Positions 10,901 to 20,289 of a DNA stretch of 29,208 bases are shown here, one piece after another. The stretch is from positions 1 through 29,208 of the forward strand of contig QXVZ01010088.1 of the NCBI GenBank assembly GCA_008931825.1, given 5' to 3'. Made by a program: the position numbers and the translations under genes. Numbering within the stretch: the stretch's first letter is position 1; the number at the start of each line of letters is the position of its first letter. A model generated the notes under the pieces. The model made no database searches and was not told the origin of the DNA. It saw only the letters and a list, made by a program, of their open reading frames with translations. The DNA comes from Phallusia fumigata (lineage: Eukaryota; Chordata; Ascidiacea; Phlebobranchia; Ascidiidae).

Positions 10901-11422
10901 AGGTTCAATTACAACGTACACAAAACAAAACCTGAAAAGCATTGTTAAATGCATACAAAAATATCCATAAGAGTAATCTATTTTATTACATAACCTTCTA
11001 TCAAATCCACCAGAAACAATTTTGTTTAGTTTTAGACAAAACTTTTAAGGATTGAATTACTGTTCGTTAGTGCCACAACTACATTAAGAAGGTCAAGGTT
11101 AGAAATTAAATGTTAAGATAGTGTTACAGATTATATTTGAGTTGGTTTCTCCATTTTTTGTACGCCGCCATAACGCTAAATTTGTTGTCGTTGTTCGCTA
11201 TCAATGGAAAATTTCACCGCGCAATCTTGGCGCTGTTCGTTACTGAAAAGTTAATTTATTTTTTAGCATGTAAACTTCGGACTGGCAGCCCTTTGCGTGT
11301 TGATCCTGATTGGTGGATCCCGTGTTGCTTGGAAATTACACAAAGACGGATTCCGTTTGAGCGAACTTCTTCACATCAACTCACTGCTAGCAATCAAAAA
11401 CCGCTTTTCTAAACCTTTGTAA
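7952..11422 (+). CDS. KMO: Kynurenine 3-monooxygenase (middle exons lost in gap)
   Basis: KMO hydroxylates kynurenine to 3-hydroxykynurenine with FAD and NADPH at the mitochondrial outer membrane. Readable exons are 7952-7993, 8020-8108 (starts at the gap), 8442-8499, 8567-8656, 8981-9038, 9095-9177, 10048-10149, 10215-10274 and 11267-11422, all GT-AG and in frame. Exon 1 gives [14 protein letters not shown], the start of the FAD-binding fold. After the gap come [27 protein letters not shown], then [21 protein letters not shown] with the GDAAHA flavin motif typical of [21 protein letters not shown], and a hydrophobic C-terminal anchor ([14 protein letters not shown]). About 230 residues in the middle of the N-terminal half are missing at the N at 8019. 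The last intron holds a second assembly overlap (10348-10946). Confidence 0.9.
8752..8826. repeat. Dispersed repeat end, copy 1 (in a KMO intron)
   Basis: It aligns with 23993-24076: both contain tgtcgaaacgtagaa, then a CACAC-A-TAC-GGC block, then ttcttctta. In this copy the bases before the shared core are ctggtgacaacaccata. The element family is unknown; the layout resembles the ends of retroelements that carry a structured RNA. Confidence 0.45.
10348..10646. repeat. Direct repeat copy 1 (unmerged contig overlap in last KMO intron)
   Basis: 299 bp that recur at 10648-10946, immediately after the N at 10647. About ten substitutions and no length change separate the two, close to 3 percent. 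Both copies start agttaaccctgtc and end cattgtt. The join at an N and the modest divergence point to two allelic contig ends not merged during assembly. Confidence 0.8.
10648..10946. repeat. Direct repeat copy 2 (unmerged contig overlap)
   Basis: Counterpart of 10348-10646. After it the sequence continues into unique intron sequence and then the last KMO exon. If the overlap is an artefact, the true intron is about 300 bp shorter than drawn. Confidence 0.8.
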
Positions 11423-12593
11423 CGTTTACTTGCGCTGTTTGACAGTTCGCTGAGTGAAATTGCTCATCCTGCATGCTTCCCGTAGAAAGTGTTTGGTAAC
11501 TTACTTAGGAACCATTGGCAGTTCGTAGCGAAAATTACTAGGGGTGCTAGCTGGAAGTAGGGTAATGATCTAACACTTTATTACATACACCTGTGTGGTG
11601 CACAGTTTTTTTAGGAACAACATACACCCTTGGTCAAAAAAACATGGGGGTAGTTTGAAATAGATACGGTTGGTTTTGATACTTGAATCACTATTGTTCT
11701 GCCAGATTGGGTCAAAAACCCGAAACTGTTAACTATAGTGAAACAGTTAACTTAAGGTGGGATTAAATGAATAATGTTTACATTGCATTGTACAATGTCG
11801 AAACTGCTTTTTTGTTTGTTCTGAGAGTCGTTAACGGATTATTTTGGATCTTACATCGTGTCTTTAAAGTTGTCCTGTGTTTAATTTTAGGGTCGCAATT
11901 TATTTTCAGCGTAATCTGCGATTCGATCGTTCATTGTGGTGTTATGCAATGTTTTGGCAATTGTCAACTTCTGTGCAATGGTTGTTGCTAAAATTGTTCA
12001 CGTAATTGAGACTTAAAGTAGAAGTTGTTGGTTGCGGCTCAGATCCGAAAAAGCATTGAAATCAAACTGTATGTTTTTTAAATTATTTATCCTGGTTCGT
12101 CATTTTTTAGCAATCGGTGTGCTACTGCCATTCTTCATTCACGGGATTTCAGGTATTACTGTGCGTTGTTTGTGCCTGCATGCTGGTGAAATGTCTTTCC
12201 AAAACCTGTATCATATGCAAAGAAATAGTTTATCGTCATGTCTGTTTGTGTGTCGTGGTCAAGAGCAAATAAATGTAGTCGTTTAGGCCCATTGTTTTCC
12301 TACTGAAGAGTGTTTGCAGTTGACGCACTATTTTTAATCATTTTACACTGTGTGGCGCTAGAGTAACAGTTCTTCACCTTTTTTCCGCGTTTCAGATTTC
12401 TGTCCAGACCAAATTTTCGTTTTCTTCAATTTACTAAATTCTAGTTTATTTTTTCTTCTAGTTCTGCCATTCATAATATAAAAGAGTTTTATGTTCAGCT
12501 AAGAAGTTCAGCTAAATATCCACACGCTAACCGCCATTACACACATGCCAGTTGGTTAATAAACATCTTGAGATGGGAATTTAGACTTTAGAG
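11423..12593. other. KMO downstream/intergenic stretch
   Basis: Presumed KMO 3' UTR and intergenic DNA, T-rich on the plus strand. An AATAAA lies near 12269, but it is too far from the KMO stop to assign. Hydrophobic open frames at 11767-11991 and 12032-12286 arise from T-rich sequence and are not called as genes. Confidence 0.4.
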
Positions 12594-12821
12594 CAGTGGT
12601 TTCCAACCTTTTCCAATGCATCCCCCCTTTGCTTTTTTGGAACTTTACATTCCTCTCTTTCTGCACAAGGAGTTATAAAAAGCAATATTAAACCATTGGA
12701 ACCACCGGTGTACCTCAAAAGAAATACTATCATGAATAACTTATAAACTCAACTTAACTTTACTATGAAGTGGAAATTCCTCCCCCCTAGCTCATCAGAT
12801 TCCCCCGGTTGGGAATCACTG
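12594..12821. mobile_element. hAT-type MITE (family C), with target duplication
   Basis: A 228-bp non-coding element. The left end cagtggtttccaacc and the right end ggttgggaatcactg are inverted repeats with two mismatches over 15 bp. It is flanked by ctttagag (12586-12593) and cttaagag (12822-12829), an 8-bp duplication with one mismatch, as hAT transposases produce. A relative lies at 23343-23552. Confidence 0.75.
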
Positions 12822-13226
12822 CTTAAGAGGAAATTTACGTCAAACATATAAAACAAGAAAAGAAAAAGTTTTGTCAAATACTTTTGGTAATTTGCTTCGC
12901 CGATTATTAACTGTTTGCTCTTTTTGTGACTGTCTGTTTAACCACAAAAGTAAAATTTGACAAATTTATTTTTTAAATATTTTGTCAGAATATCCTTTTC
13001 AACGTTGAATTCTCACACTTTTTTGTAAACGATTTACCGATAACATGCTAGCAAATGGGATTGTTTACTTGACTTAATCAAGCAACATTTTTGGTTTCGT
13101 TAACGAGTACATAGCACATATTGTTAAAATAGGAAATTCTTAAGAACGAAACTTTTATCCTATGTTGTCACAAAACCCTATTCACTACTACATACATTGC
13201 AAACCACAAAAATAGCGCGGTGGCAT

Positions 13227-13392
13227 TGACTTTTTTCACGACTATAGCCGATGAATGAGTAAATGTACGAAACTTCCTCATCAAAATGCGTCAATGCTTT
13301 TATAAGGACGCTAGAAGGTTGCGTCAAGTAGGAAAACAAAGTGTGAGTTCACTTGTAATCGCGACAACGCAGCGACACAGTACGCCTTACGT
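13227..13392. repeat. Exact direct repeat, copy 1 (ends at N)
   Basis: 166 bp identical to 13707-13872. This copy stops at the N at 13393 and the other begins right after the N at 13706. Exact identity at two contig ends means the flanking contigs overlap and should join directly. Confidence 0.85.
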
Positions 13393-13393
13393 N

Positions 13394-13705
13394 GATTCTA
13401 GCTCAGACGTGGACATCGCACGACTTCCGGGCCACATACGGTCCTTTGGTTGAAGCAGTGAAAGTGCCTTTTGGTTGACCGGCCTGTTTGGGCTAGTTTG
13501 GAATTGCAAAATCAACATATTTGATTACATAAATGACACTTTCACTGCCTAGCTGTAACATATACTCTTACCAGCTTGTCAAAACAATGTTGTTTACTGT
13601 TTTTTTATCAAGACATATACAATTAATATTATGCAGAATTGGGTTAGGCCTTCTGATTCGGTCCTACACAAAATTTTTGGTTTCTAATGCTGGCCTTATG
13701 GGAAA
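13394..13705. other. 312-bp contig fragment between two Ns, with small inverted repeat
   Basis: This fragment sits between two identical contig ends, so it is probably misplaced. Inside, aagcagtgaaagtgcc (13453-13468) and gacactttcactgcct (13535-13550) are inverted repeats with two mismatches around a 66-bp spacer. That could be a short hairpin or a small MITE. No coding content. Confidence 0.6.
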
Positions 13706-13706
13706 N

Positions 13707-13872
13707 TGACTTTTTTCACGACTATAGCCGATGAATGAGTAAATGTACGAAACTTCCTCATCAAAATGCGTCAATGCTTTTATAAGGACGCTAGAAGGTT
13801 GCGTCAAGTAGGAAAACAAAGTGTGAGTTCACTTGTAATCGCGACAACGCAGCGACACAGTACGCCTTACGT
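13707..13872. repeat. Exact direct repeat, copy 2 (starts after N)
   Basis: Identical to 13227-13392. It then continues into unique intergenic sequence (cactgctcgatgacgc). Confidence 0.85.
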
Positions 13873-15446
13873 CACTGCTCGATGACGCAACGAACCGTTT
13901 AGACGCCGCTGAGGGGTTTTCCGAACTGATTTTGGTTTGACAAATCATCTACGAAAGTTGTTCTTGTTCAACAACATTTTCCCCATCGGTACCTCTTTGA
14001 AATCATCAACCACATCATGTAACTCCTTTTCTGTTTTTGCGAGAAGTGATTATTGTTCTCATGTTTAGCTGATAAACAATTTTGTTTCGATGTTATAGAT
14101 ATAATGTAGTTATCATACAATTGGCCCTAATGACTCAGCACCCTCGTACCCCCTACAAACAGATCTCTTACCCCATATGGGTGCGGGTACCCCTGGGTAA
14201 AAAATCAACGATATTTTGTAGATGCGAATGTACACCTTGGTTTTTGTTACGTCAGTGTCCGGCTGCTTTTTTGTCACTTGGCTCGCTTGAAAATTGATGA
14301 TTGATACCAACCAAGCGTATTTTTCGCTGCTGTCGTCATGTCAAAATATGAATGCAGGTAATGACAGGAAATTTGCCACTATTCGTCTCCAAAGAGTTTT
14401 TGCGAATCAACCTAGACAACTATGGGTTATTGATTGGCAGGGACTCCTGCCTCTTAAATATGATTAGCTCTGACTCGACTTGCGATGTTGAAGGGTCCGA
14501 ANCAAGGCACAATGTTTTTACGGATGGATATTTACACTTCACACGCGCAGGATAATGGACACAAAAGTAGAAAGCAGAAAAAGACAAAAAACATGTCAAT
14601 GGACAGAGTTGTGTGGACCCGTTTGGAATCAAGCATCTTAAAACCTTTATGCTAAAGTAATGGAAAGGATGCTTTCAGAAGGAAAATGCTTAGTATTTCA
14701 GTTGCCTAAAAGTAACTCCTTTTTTCGGGTTTGTATGCCCTTTTTTCACCACGACATGATACTTAATGCGATTGGTGGTTAAACGGGTCGAATATGTTTA
14801 GAGTTAAATATACGGTCAAACGGGGCAAAATACCAACTCAATTTGTAAAATAAAACACATGACCCACAGCCCAACAATCACGTGGTGAAGAATATCAGCA
14901 AAATGAAAAACGTTAAAGGATAAAAAACAGTAAAATTCGTTGTGTTGGAACGGAAAGTAAAATTACAAATTCGCTCAAAATAAACATAACATTTTTTGTG
15001 CAGTTTCAACTCGTCATTCCGGCAAGCCAAGGCAGACAAATTTACGTTTGAAGATAATTGCGTGGAGCGGGATCGCTATGCAATTACTTGTTACTTCTGT
15101 TAGTGTCGTAGTGAAAACAAAGAGTGAACAGTGAATTCAAGCGTTGAAGAAGATAGGTTTAGATGTGCGAGATAAAAAAGGCAACCATGCGTTTTGTCAA
15201 CAACTGCAATACGAGTTTTTCACTGTTTTTTCGAAACCGTCCATCGGAAAGCTGTTTTTTTCCACTTTTCGTACCTGCGAAAGCTGTGACAGCTCGCAAC
15301 CAACTATGCATAGACGAGAACTAATCGTGGATCGCACACTCATGTCATTCTGACGGCTGGACGAGAAAATTTGTTCTTACACAAGTGGAACGTTCGCGAT
15401 AGGAAAATTGTATTTTTTAGCTTCCGACCAACATCACCGGGCTGTC

Positions 15447-15636
15447 GCTATGACGCCACGTTGCATTACGTCACAAAGCATGGTCAGGATGACGTCACAC
15501 ACAGTGTTAGAAATGTCCGTGGGCGAAACTGCGTAAAAAACAAGTGGGAACCTTGGTGCATTTTTGTTCGATTTTTTCCCGCCCGCAGGGAAATCAACGT
15601 GACGTGAAAAGGCGCTATGACGTCACACTGACGTAG
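15447..15636. promoter_or_regulatory. Cluster of CRE-like TGACGTCA sites at the GPCR 3' end
   Basis: Within about 190 bp there are two perfect palindromic TGACGTCA sites (15490-15497 and 15618-15625), plus TGACGCCA near 15450, ACGTCA near 15467 and TGACGT near 15629. The site at 15618 overlaps the stop codon of the minus-strand GPCR. The density stands out from the surrounding AT-rich DNA. CREB/ATF binding is inferred from motif only. Confidence 0.35.
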
Positions 15637-17204
15637 CGGTCGCTGGATCCTTCCCGTTCAGCGCGACGACGGTTTCTTTGTCGGGGGTCTCCCTTGTACG
15701 CGTGGTCACCTTCGTCCGTGAAAAGCTTATCGCCATGAGCATTGCCGATTTGAGTCCGGAAAGCCGTTGGGACACTAAGATTGGGCTGATCAGGCAGTAG
15801 AGCATCGGAAGCGGGGACACACAGTTGACCATCATCTGACTGAAATCTAAGTCCGGCATCGCGAAGTCGAGAATGAACAGGATCATAATGGGAGCCGAGA
15901 AGATGAAGAATATGACGAAGAGTGCAAAAACCACACAGTGGGACGCTTTGTAGATGGCGAGCGTCTTCCGAAATCCGTATTTCTTCTTCTTCCCTTCGGC
16001 ATTTCCGGGGTTGAAGGCGCTGCGGACGTTAATAATGGAACGGAGCAGGAGCACGAGAAGAACCAAGCACTCCAGAGCCCACAGGATCACCACCACCAGG
16101 AGATAAGACTTGGACATGGGCGTGTAAATCCTCGAGCAAAGCGAATCGGGACAAATGCTCTTGCCCGAGACGTAGGAGAGAGTGCAGTTGCACCGCTTTG
16201 TGCAATTCCAATCGGTCATAGCCAGAAGGCCATACAAGGTTGGGAGAGCCCATACGAGACAGATCAGGAAGATGGCCTTGCGGCGACGAGTCGTGGGGTC
16301 CATAGATCGTTTCTGGTGATTCACGGTAGTTGCACGACCCACCACATACGTGCTGTCCTCAATGGCGTAGATAAGGAGACCGATGTTGCCACACATAACC
16401 AAGGACAGGGCCATTGTCATACCTGCGCGATAAACAGGATTATTGATAGCTTCAGACGATTTGTAAAGGGATATACGAAAGAGTAATGAAATTATGGCAT
16501 ACCAATGCAAATAAACAGCATGATTGAAATAAAGAAAGCAGGGCCTTTTAATGCTAGTTCTAGTTATAGCACTTAAAAAGGCCTTAAAATCAGTTTACTT
16601 AACAATTTGTCAGAATTCGGAAATTTGTCAGAATTCGGAAAACTTAAAACTATTTTGTCATTTTGATGATATAAAAGACCGAAAAACAACAACAAAACAA
16701 GTAACTCTGCAGCATTAAACAAGCAACACCTTTTACTGCGGTAAGCTACAATAACACTCTGATAAACGCACGGGGTTAACAAGGCGAAAAACTGTTGTCA
16801 AATTGGGTTTGATATCTGCAAATTGTAGTCAAAATCTTTACCAAATCTAACTCACCTTTTCTCAGCGCCCACCAGTGGTTGGGCTCAGTGGGCTCAAATC
16901 CGTAGTAATAATTGACGAAGTGATAGAAACCGAGCAAGCAGGTGACGAAGTTTGCCACCAAGGCGCTCGCCACGTATCTGTAAACGTTGTTGTGCTTCAA
17001 TTTATTCCTGTATAGCACCACGGCGGTTAGGAAGATCAGATTTTCGATGGCTATGAGAGCTGGAACCACAGAGACACCCTGCACGTAGGGCTCTTTCAGA
17101 GGAACACAGGAGTCGTTGGTCATCGTCAAGTCCCCATTGACTACGACTGGTAAGCCTTTGCTGTTTAGATCCAAGAAGATGCGGGTAGAGATGTTGGAAC
17201 TCAT
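15623..17204 (-). CDS. Edg/lysophospholipid-receptor-like GPCR with atypical motifs
   Basis: Two exons join in frame, 17204-16856 and 16422-15623, giving 382 residues with seven hydrophobic segments. The ATG at 17204 opens a short tail with N-glycosylation sites at N4 and N30. Edg (S1P/LPA) features are IENLIFL in TM1, WALRKG before TM3, TDWNC followed by a Cys-rich loop and LCSRIYTPMSKSY after TM4, and APIMILFILD in TM6. By alignment several class A landmarks differ: TM2 Asp is Asn85, the E-R-Y motif reads E138-D139-S140, the TM6 Trp is Ser292, and NPxxY reads LPMLY (321-325). N55 (TM1), W174 (TM4) and P294 (TM6) are kept. The frame is open throughout, so it is not an obvious pseudogene. Ligand is unknown, and the melanocortin/cannabinoid groups are more distant alternatives. 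Confidence 0.8.
16604..16639. repeat. 18-bp tandem duplication in GPCR intron
   Basis: aatttgtcagaattcgga occurs twice head to tail (16604-16621, 16622-16639), exact. It lies within the intron between the two GPCR exons. Confidence 0.9.
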
Positions 17205-18188
17205 CACAGTTTTTCAGTGTTTTTTTTCCAGTGTATTTATTTATTAGTGCTCTAATTTTTCTGCAAAAAATAGAAGTGTTTAATAACATGATACACAAGC
17301 TTATACAATTTGACAAAATTTGCCTGTTACTACAATTGGCAAAGCGGCACTACAGTATCAAGTAAGAAACTGGTGGGCGTCAATGAAAAGGAAAGACTGT
17401 TTCCAAGTTGTCCTGTACGCACAACATTGTGAAGTGAAACCACTTGAAATACAACGGCCTTCACCTCGTCTGACCTGTACAGACAATTTCTGCTCCCTAA
17501 ACATCTTCAACAGTAACGATCGGCTTGTAGAACGACGACTCTGCAAGCGGTGACGACGCAGGACGACCGCGAAGGCCAGGCGTTGCATGTTTTATCAACC
17601 ACGACCTGCCGCAGCCTCAATAATGGAGCTCCCAAATTAGAAATTGCGGCACGGCTAAATGTCACCAGCCGCCAGCCAGAGAGCAGCAACCGCGCTTAAC
17701 GTAAGGGCTCACGTTTCGGGTTTCGGCTCAGAAGACAGTTAACCTTAGACATGCTGGGTAGATATGCATTGCCACGTTAGGTCATCACATCCGGGAAGTG
17801 CATTCAGATGCTCGATGCGCAAGCAGCACGGCGATTGAAGGACGGTCGATGTTGACGCATCTGACAGCATATTTATCACCTGTCTGACCGCATTGTTGTC
17901 GACTTGACGTTTCTCGACTTGACGTTTCTCGATATTGCAACCGTTCGGCCGTAATGCTAAGGCCAATAGGACCACGATTCCAACAGCCAATTTTATCGTT
18001 TGATTTTACCCTAATATACCCGAGTGTATAAATTTTTCCTAACATGTCCCGAACAGGAAAAATGAAGCAAGAAAATAATGTTCACTTTTATGACTGCGCT
18101 GTTCTGCTTTAGACTCAACAAGCATACAGGTGAGTTGGTCAATACACTGTAGCAAATATAATCACTACACCATGCTATTTGTTTCTAG
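17205..18188. other. Upstream region of the GPCR, non-coding
   Basis: Contains the presumed GPCR promoter and 5' UTR (A/T-rich up to about 17330) and then mixed-composition sequence. A 15-bp unit, cgacttgacgtttct, is exactly tandemly duplicated at 17900-17929. Short open frames on both strands show no recognisable domain. Confidence 0.4.
17900..17929. repeat. 15-bp tandem duplication
   Basis: cgacttgacgtttct occurs twice without a spacer (17900-17914 and 17915-17929). Each unit contains TTGACGT, a CRE half-site. Confidence 0.9.
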
Positions 18189-18440
18189 TTCCAGCAACAC
18201 TGTAGAAACGAGGTGTCAAATTGCCACAGTGAGCATCCGGACAGAGACCCAACGTTAAGCAACACGTACACAGTAAAAACGAGTCTCGGTTCCATGAAGC
18301 AAACTTGCGTCTGCGATTTACTAATAGGCTTTAAAACAAAACAGCTTGGTGAAGTTAGGGCACTCGGTATCACTGAAAACTTGCTTTTTAGAAACAAAAT
18401 CCCAAAACACATTTTTCTTAGAGAAATCTCAAAAACATAA
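18189..18440 (+). CDS. Possible terminal exon of an unrecognised gene
   Basis: After a pyrimidine-containing acceptor (atttgtttctag, ending at 18188) a frame of 83 codons runs to TAA. It has four spaced cysteines (residues 5, 12, 40 and 42) including TCVCDLLIGF, then RALGITENLLFR, which looks more protein-like than neighbouring frames. A donor (acag|gtgagt) lies 58 bp upstream at 18130, but the obvious upstream frame starting MFTFMTALFCF does not join it in phase. The gene model is therefore incomplete or wrong. No family is recognised. Confidence 0.2.
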   Translation, partial: FQQHCRNEVSNCHSEHPDRDPTLSNTYTVKTSLGSMKQTCVCDLLIGFKTKQLGEVRALGITENLLFRNKIPKHIFLREISKT

Positions 18441-20269
18441 CGAAATTTTGGCCAACGCCCTGAGGTCGAGAAGCAGACAATAAAGCTCGTGTCGGGGGGT
18501 GGGGCAGCTTTTTATATCGAGAACTGATGCCCGAGACCCACAACGCACGTCACAACATGGGAAAAGTTTGGATCCTATGAGCGCGATAAAGCTGTAGCCG
18601 ACGTCATTTGAATAAGCAGGGAATCGATGACAAGCTATTTCGGGCGTTTTCATGCCGGTGATTCCCCCGATGCATAATTCACCTGGCCGAAGACCTTAGG
18701 GGCCCTTCTCTCACGCCGAGGGTGACTCAAAAAACAAATCGCCGTGCGAAAATGGCATCCGTTAATGAGGCGCCGACGACGCTTTGGCGTCAGCAGGTCA
18801 ACGCCAGCGCACAGAGATATCATAAATAATTTACTGGCTGTTTCGGGCTGGTTGCTGTCAAATGATTTTCGATATCTGCAAGATGTGTAGTGTGCCATGT
18901 TAACGTACTTTGGCCAGCTGCGATGCAGAAAATGTATGAAGATTGACGATCACGGCTCCATATCGCAATCAATACGTTTTCTTATTTTGCGATCTGTGTA
19001 GACAGATTGGAGTCACTTCACATTACATGATGCAATATTACTGCGTGACGATTAAAAAAGAACCCTTTGTTATACGCAGATTCCCCGTAAAATACCCCAG
19101 AACGTCATAATGCGCCTATCGCAGTCATCTCTCAAAATATTCTGCACACTTACTGACAGACAAGTTTTCGGAACAACTAGTGCAATTGCGACGCTGCGAT
19201 TTTTTACCAAGCGAAATAAACTCCACTCAACTTAACTCAACTCAACTCAGTATATCTTTTACTGAATTTACAGTAGCGTCCACCAGCAACCAGAAAGCGT
19301 TTTGTGATCTCCGCTAAAACAAAACCTCGGAACACAATATACCCTGCTCCCGCCGTTGACAGCTGAGTGACATAATCTAGAGCGACGTTTATGTGACGCC
19401 ACTATCTGACTGAAGCTCGATTTTTCGTGGCGATGCTGTGCAATTATGCTGCAAAGAAAAAAACCAACCAGTTTTTATGACAGTCCCAGTGTAGTGTAGC
19501 AGTCGTGAAACCGACGAACCCGGCTACAGTTCATGGCCACGCAAATTGCAATGCAGTTTGACGAATCTGTATCGATTTAGTTCAGGGAGCGGTACATGAT
19601 TGCACACACACTGGAGAGTCGACGAACATCGGCGACACACGGGACACGGGGAGAGGGACTGCAATTGATCAAGGCGATCCCTGGTAATCAATAACTGCAA
19701 AAGGGCGTTTGCTGCACGCAACGAGCAACGATTATCGGCTTTCCACAGGAACTTGTCGATCGCTGAATTGAAACAAACATGGTCAGTTAACAAAGCATCG
19801 GGGCGTCGGCCCTGGATTAGATTAGGTGGGCTGAGATTTGCTGCGCGTTCGTTCTACCTGCATTATCGACCCCCGGTGATGTTTTCAAATCAAGTTTGGA
19901 TTGGAACTGTTGAGATTTACGCGCCTATAGGGACCTCGCTGTAGTTGCCGAACTTTAAACTTTCTTTCAGAGTTAAAAGTGGGTGTGCGTGTTGCCAAAA
20001 GAGGCAAAGTGTTTAATGACTTTTTGGTTTTTAAGCATTTTCGGAAATACGTGTAGGATGGGGTAGTTTTTGGCCAAGCAACGTTAAAGACCTTGTGATG
20101 GTAAAACGTTAAGAGTGGTAAGTAAGTTTTTTGCTAATAGCTGGAAACAGACAATTGCGATTTGCCACAGTTTCTCTCTCCATTGTCCCGGGTTAGTCAT
20201 CTCAATTTGTGGTTTACCAATCGCCAGTACAAACGCATCAATCCAATAGCAGCGTCACAATCCATAACT
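18441..20269. other. Intergenic stretch
   Basis: Non-coding. A short actcaa/actta simple repeat lies near 19226-19249. A cysteine-containing minus-strand frame (19793-19524) has no recognised domain. Nothing else can be supported. Confidence 0.4.
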
Positions 20270-20289
20270 TGACGTCATCGTTGACGTCA
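20270..20289. promoter_or_regulatory. Paired palindromic CRE sites
   Basis: Two perfect TGACGTCA palindromes lie at 20270-20277 and 20282-20289, separated by tcgt, a 12-bp centre-to-centre spacing close to one helical turn. No gene is recognised nearby, so a target cannot be named. Confidence 0.4.

Larger units (their letters stand above)
12830..15430. other. Intergenic stretch with misassembled block
   Basis: AT-rich non-coding DNA between KMO and the GPCR. It contains an exact 166-bp duplication and an embedded 312-bp fragment (13227-13872), plus a further N at 14502 with no repeat across it. Short open frames at 14082-14632 and 15144-15607 show no recognisable domain. Confidence 0.4.

Noticed and set aside
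11767-12286. Hydrophobic open frames downstream of KMO
   Set aside because: They are T-rich DNA reading as Phe/Val/Leu/Cys, with no homology, and overlap the likely KMO 3' region.
13453-13550. Inverted repeat in the 312-bp fragment as an independent MITE
   Set aside because: The arms are only 16 bp and no target duplication is visible, so a MITE is not supported.
15938-16486. 182-codon plus-strand frame opposite the GPCR
   Set aside because: It is the antisense shadow of GPCR exon 2, whose frame has clear transmembrane segments.
19226-19249. actcaa/actta simple repeat
   Set aside because: Short imperfect microsatellite with nothing unusual.
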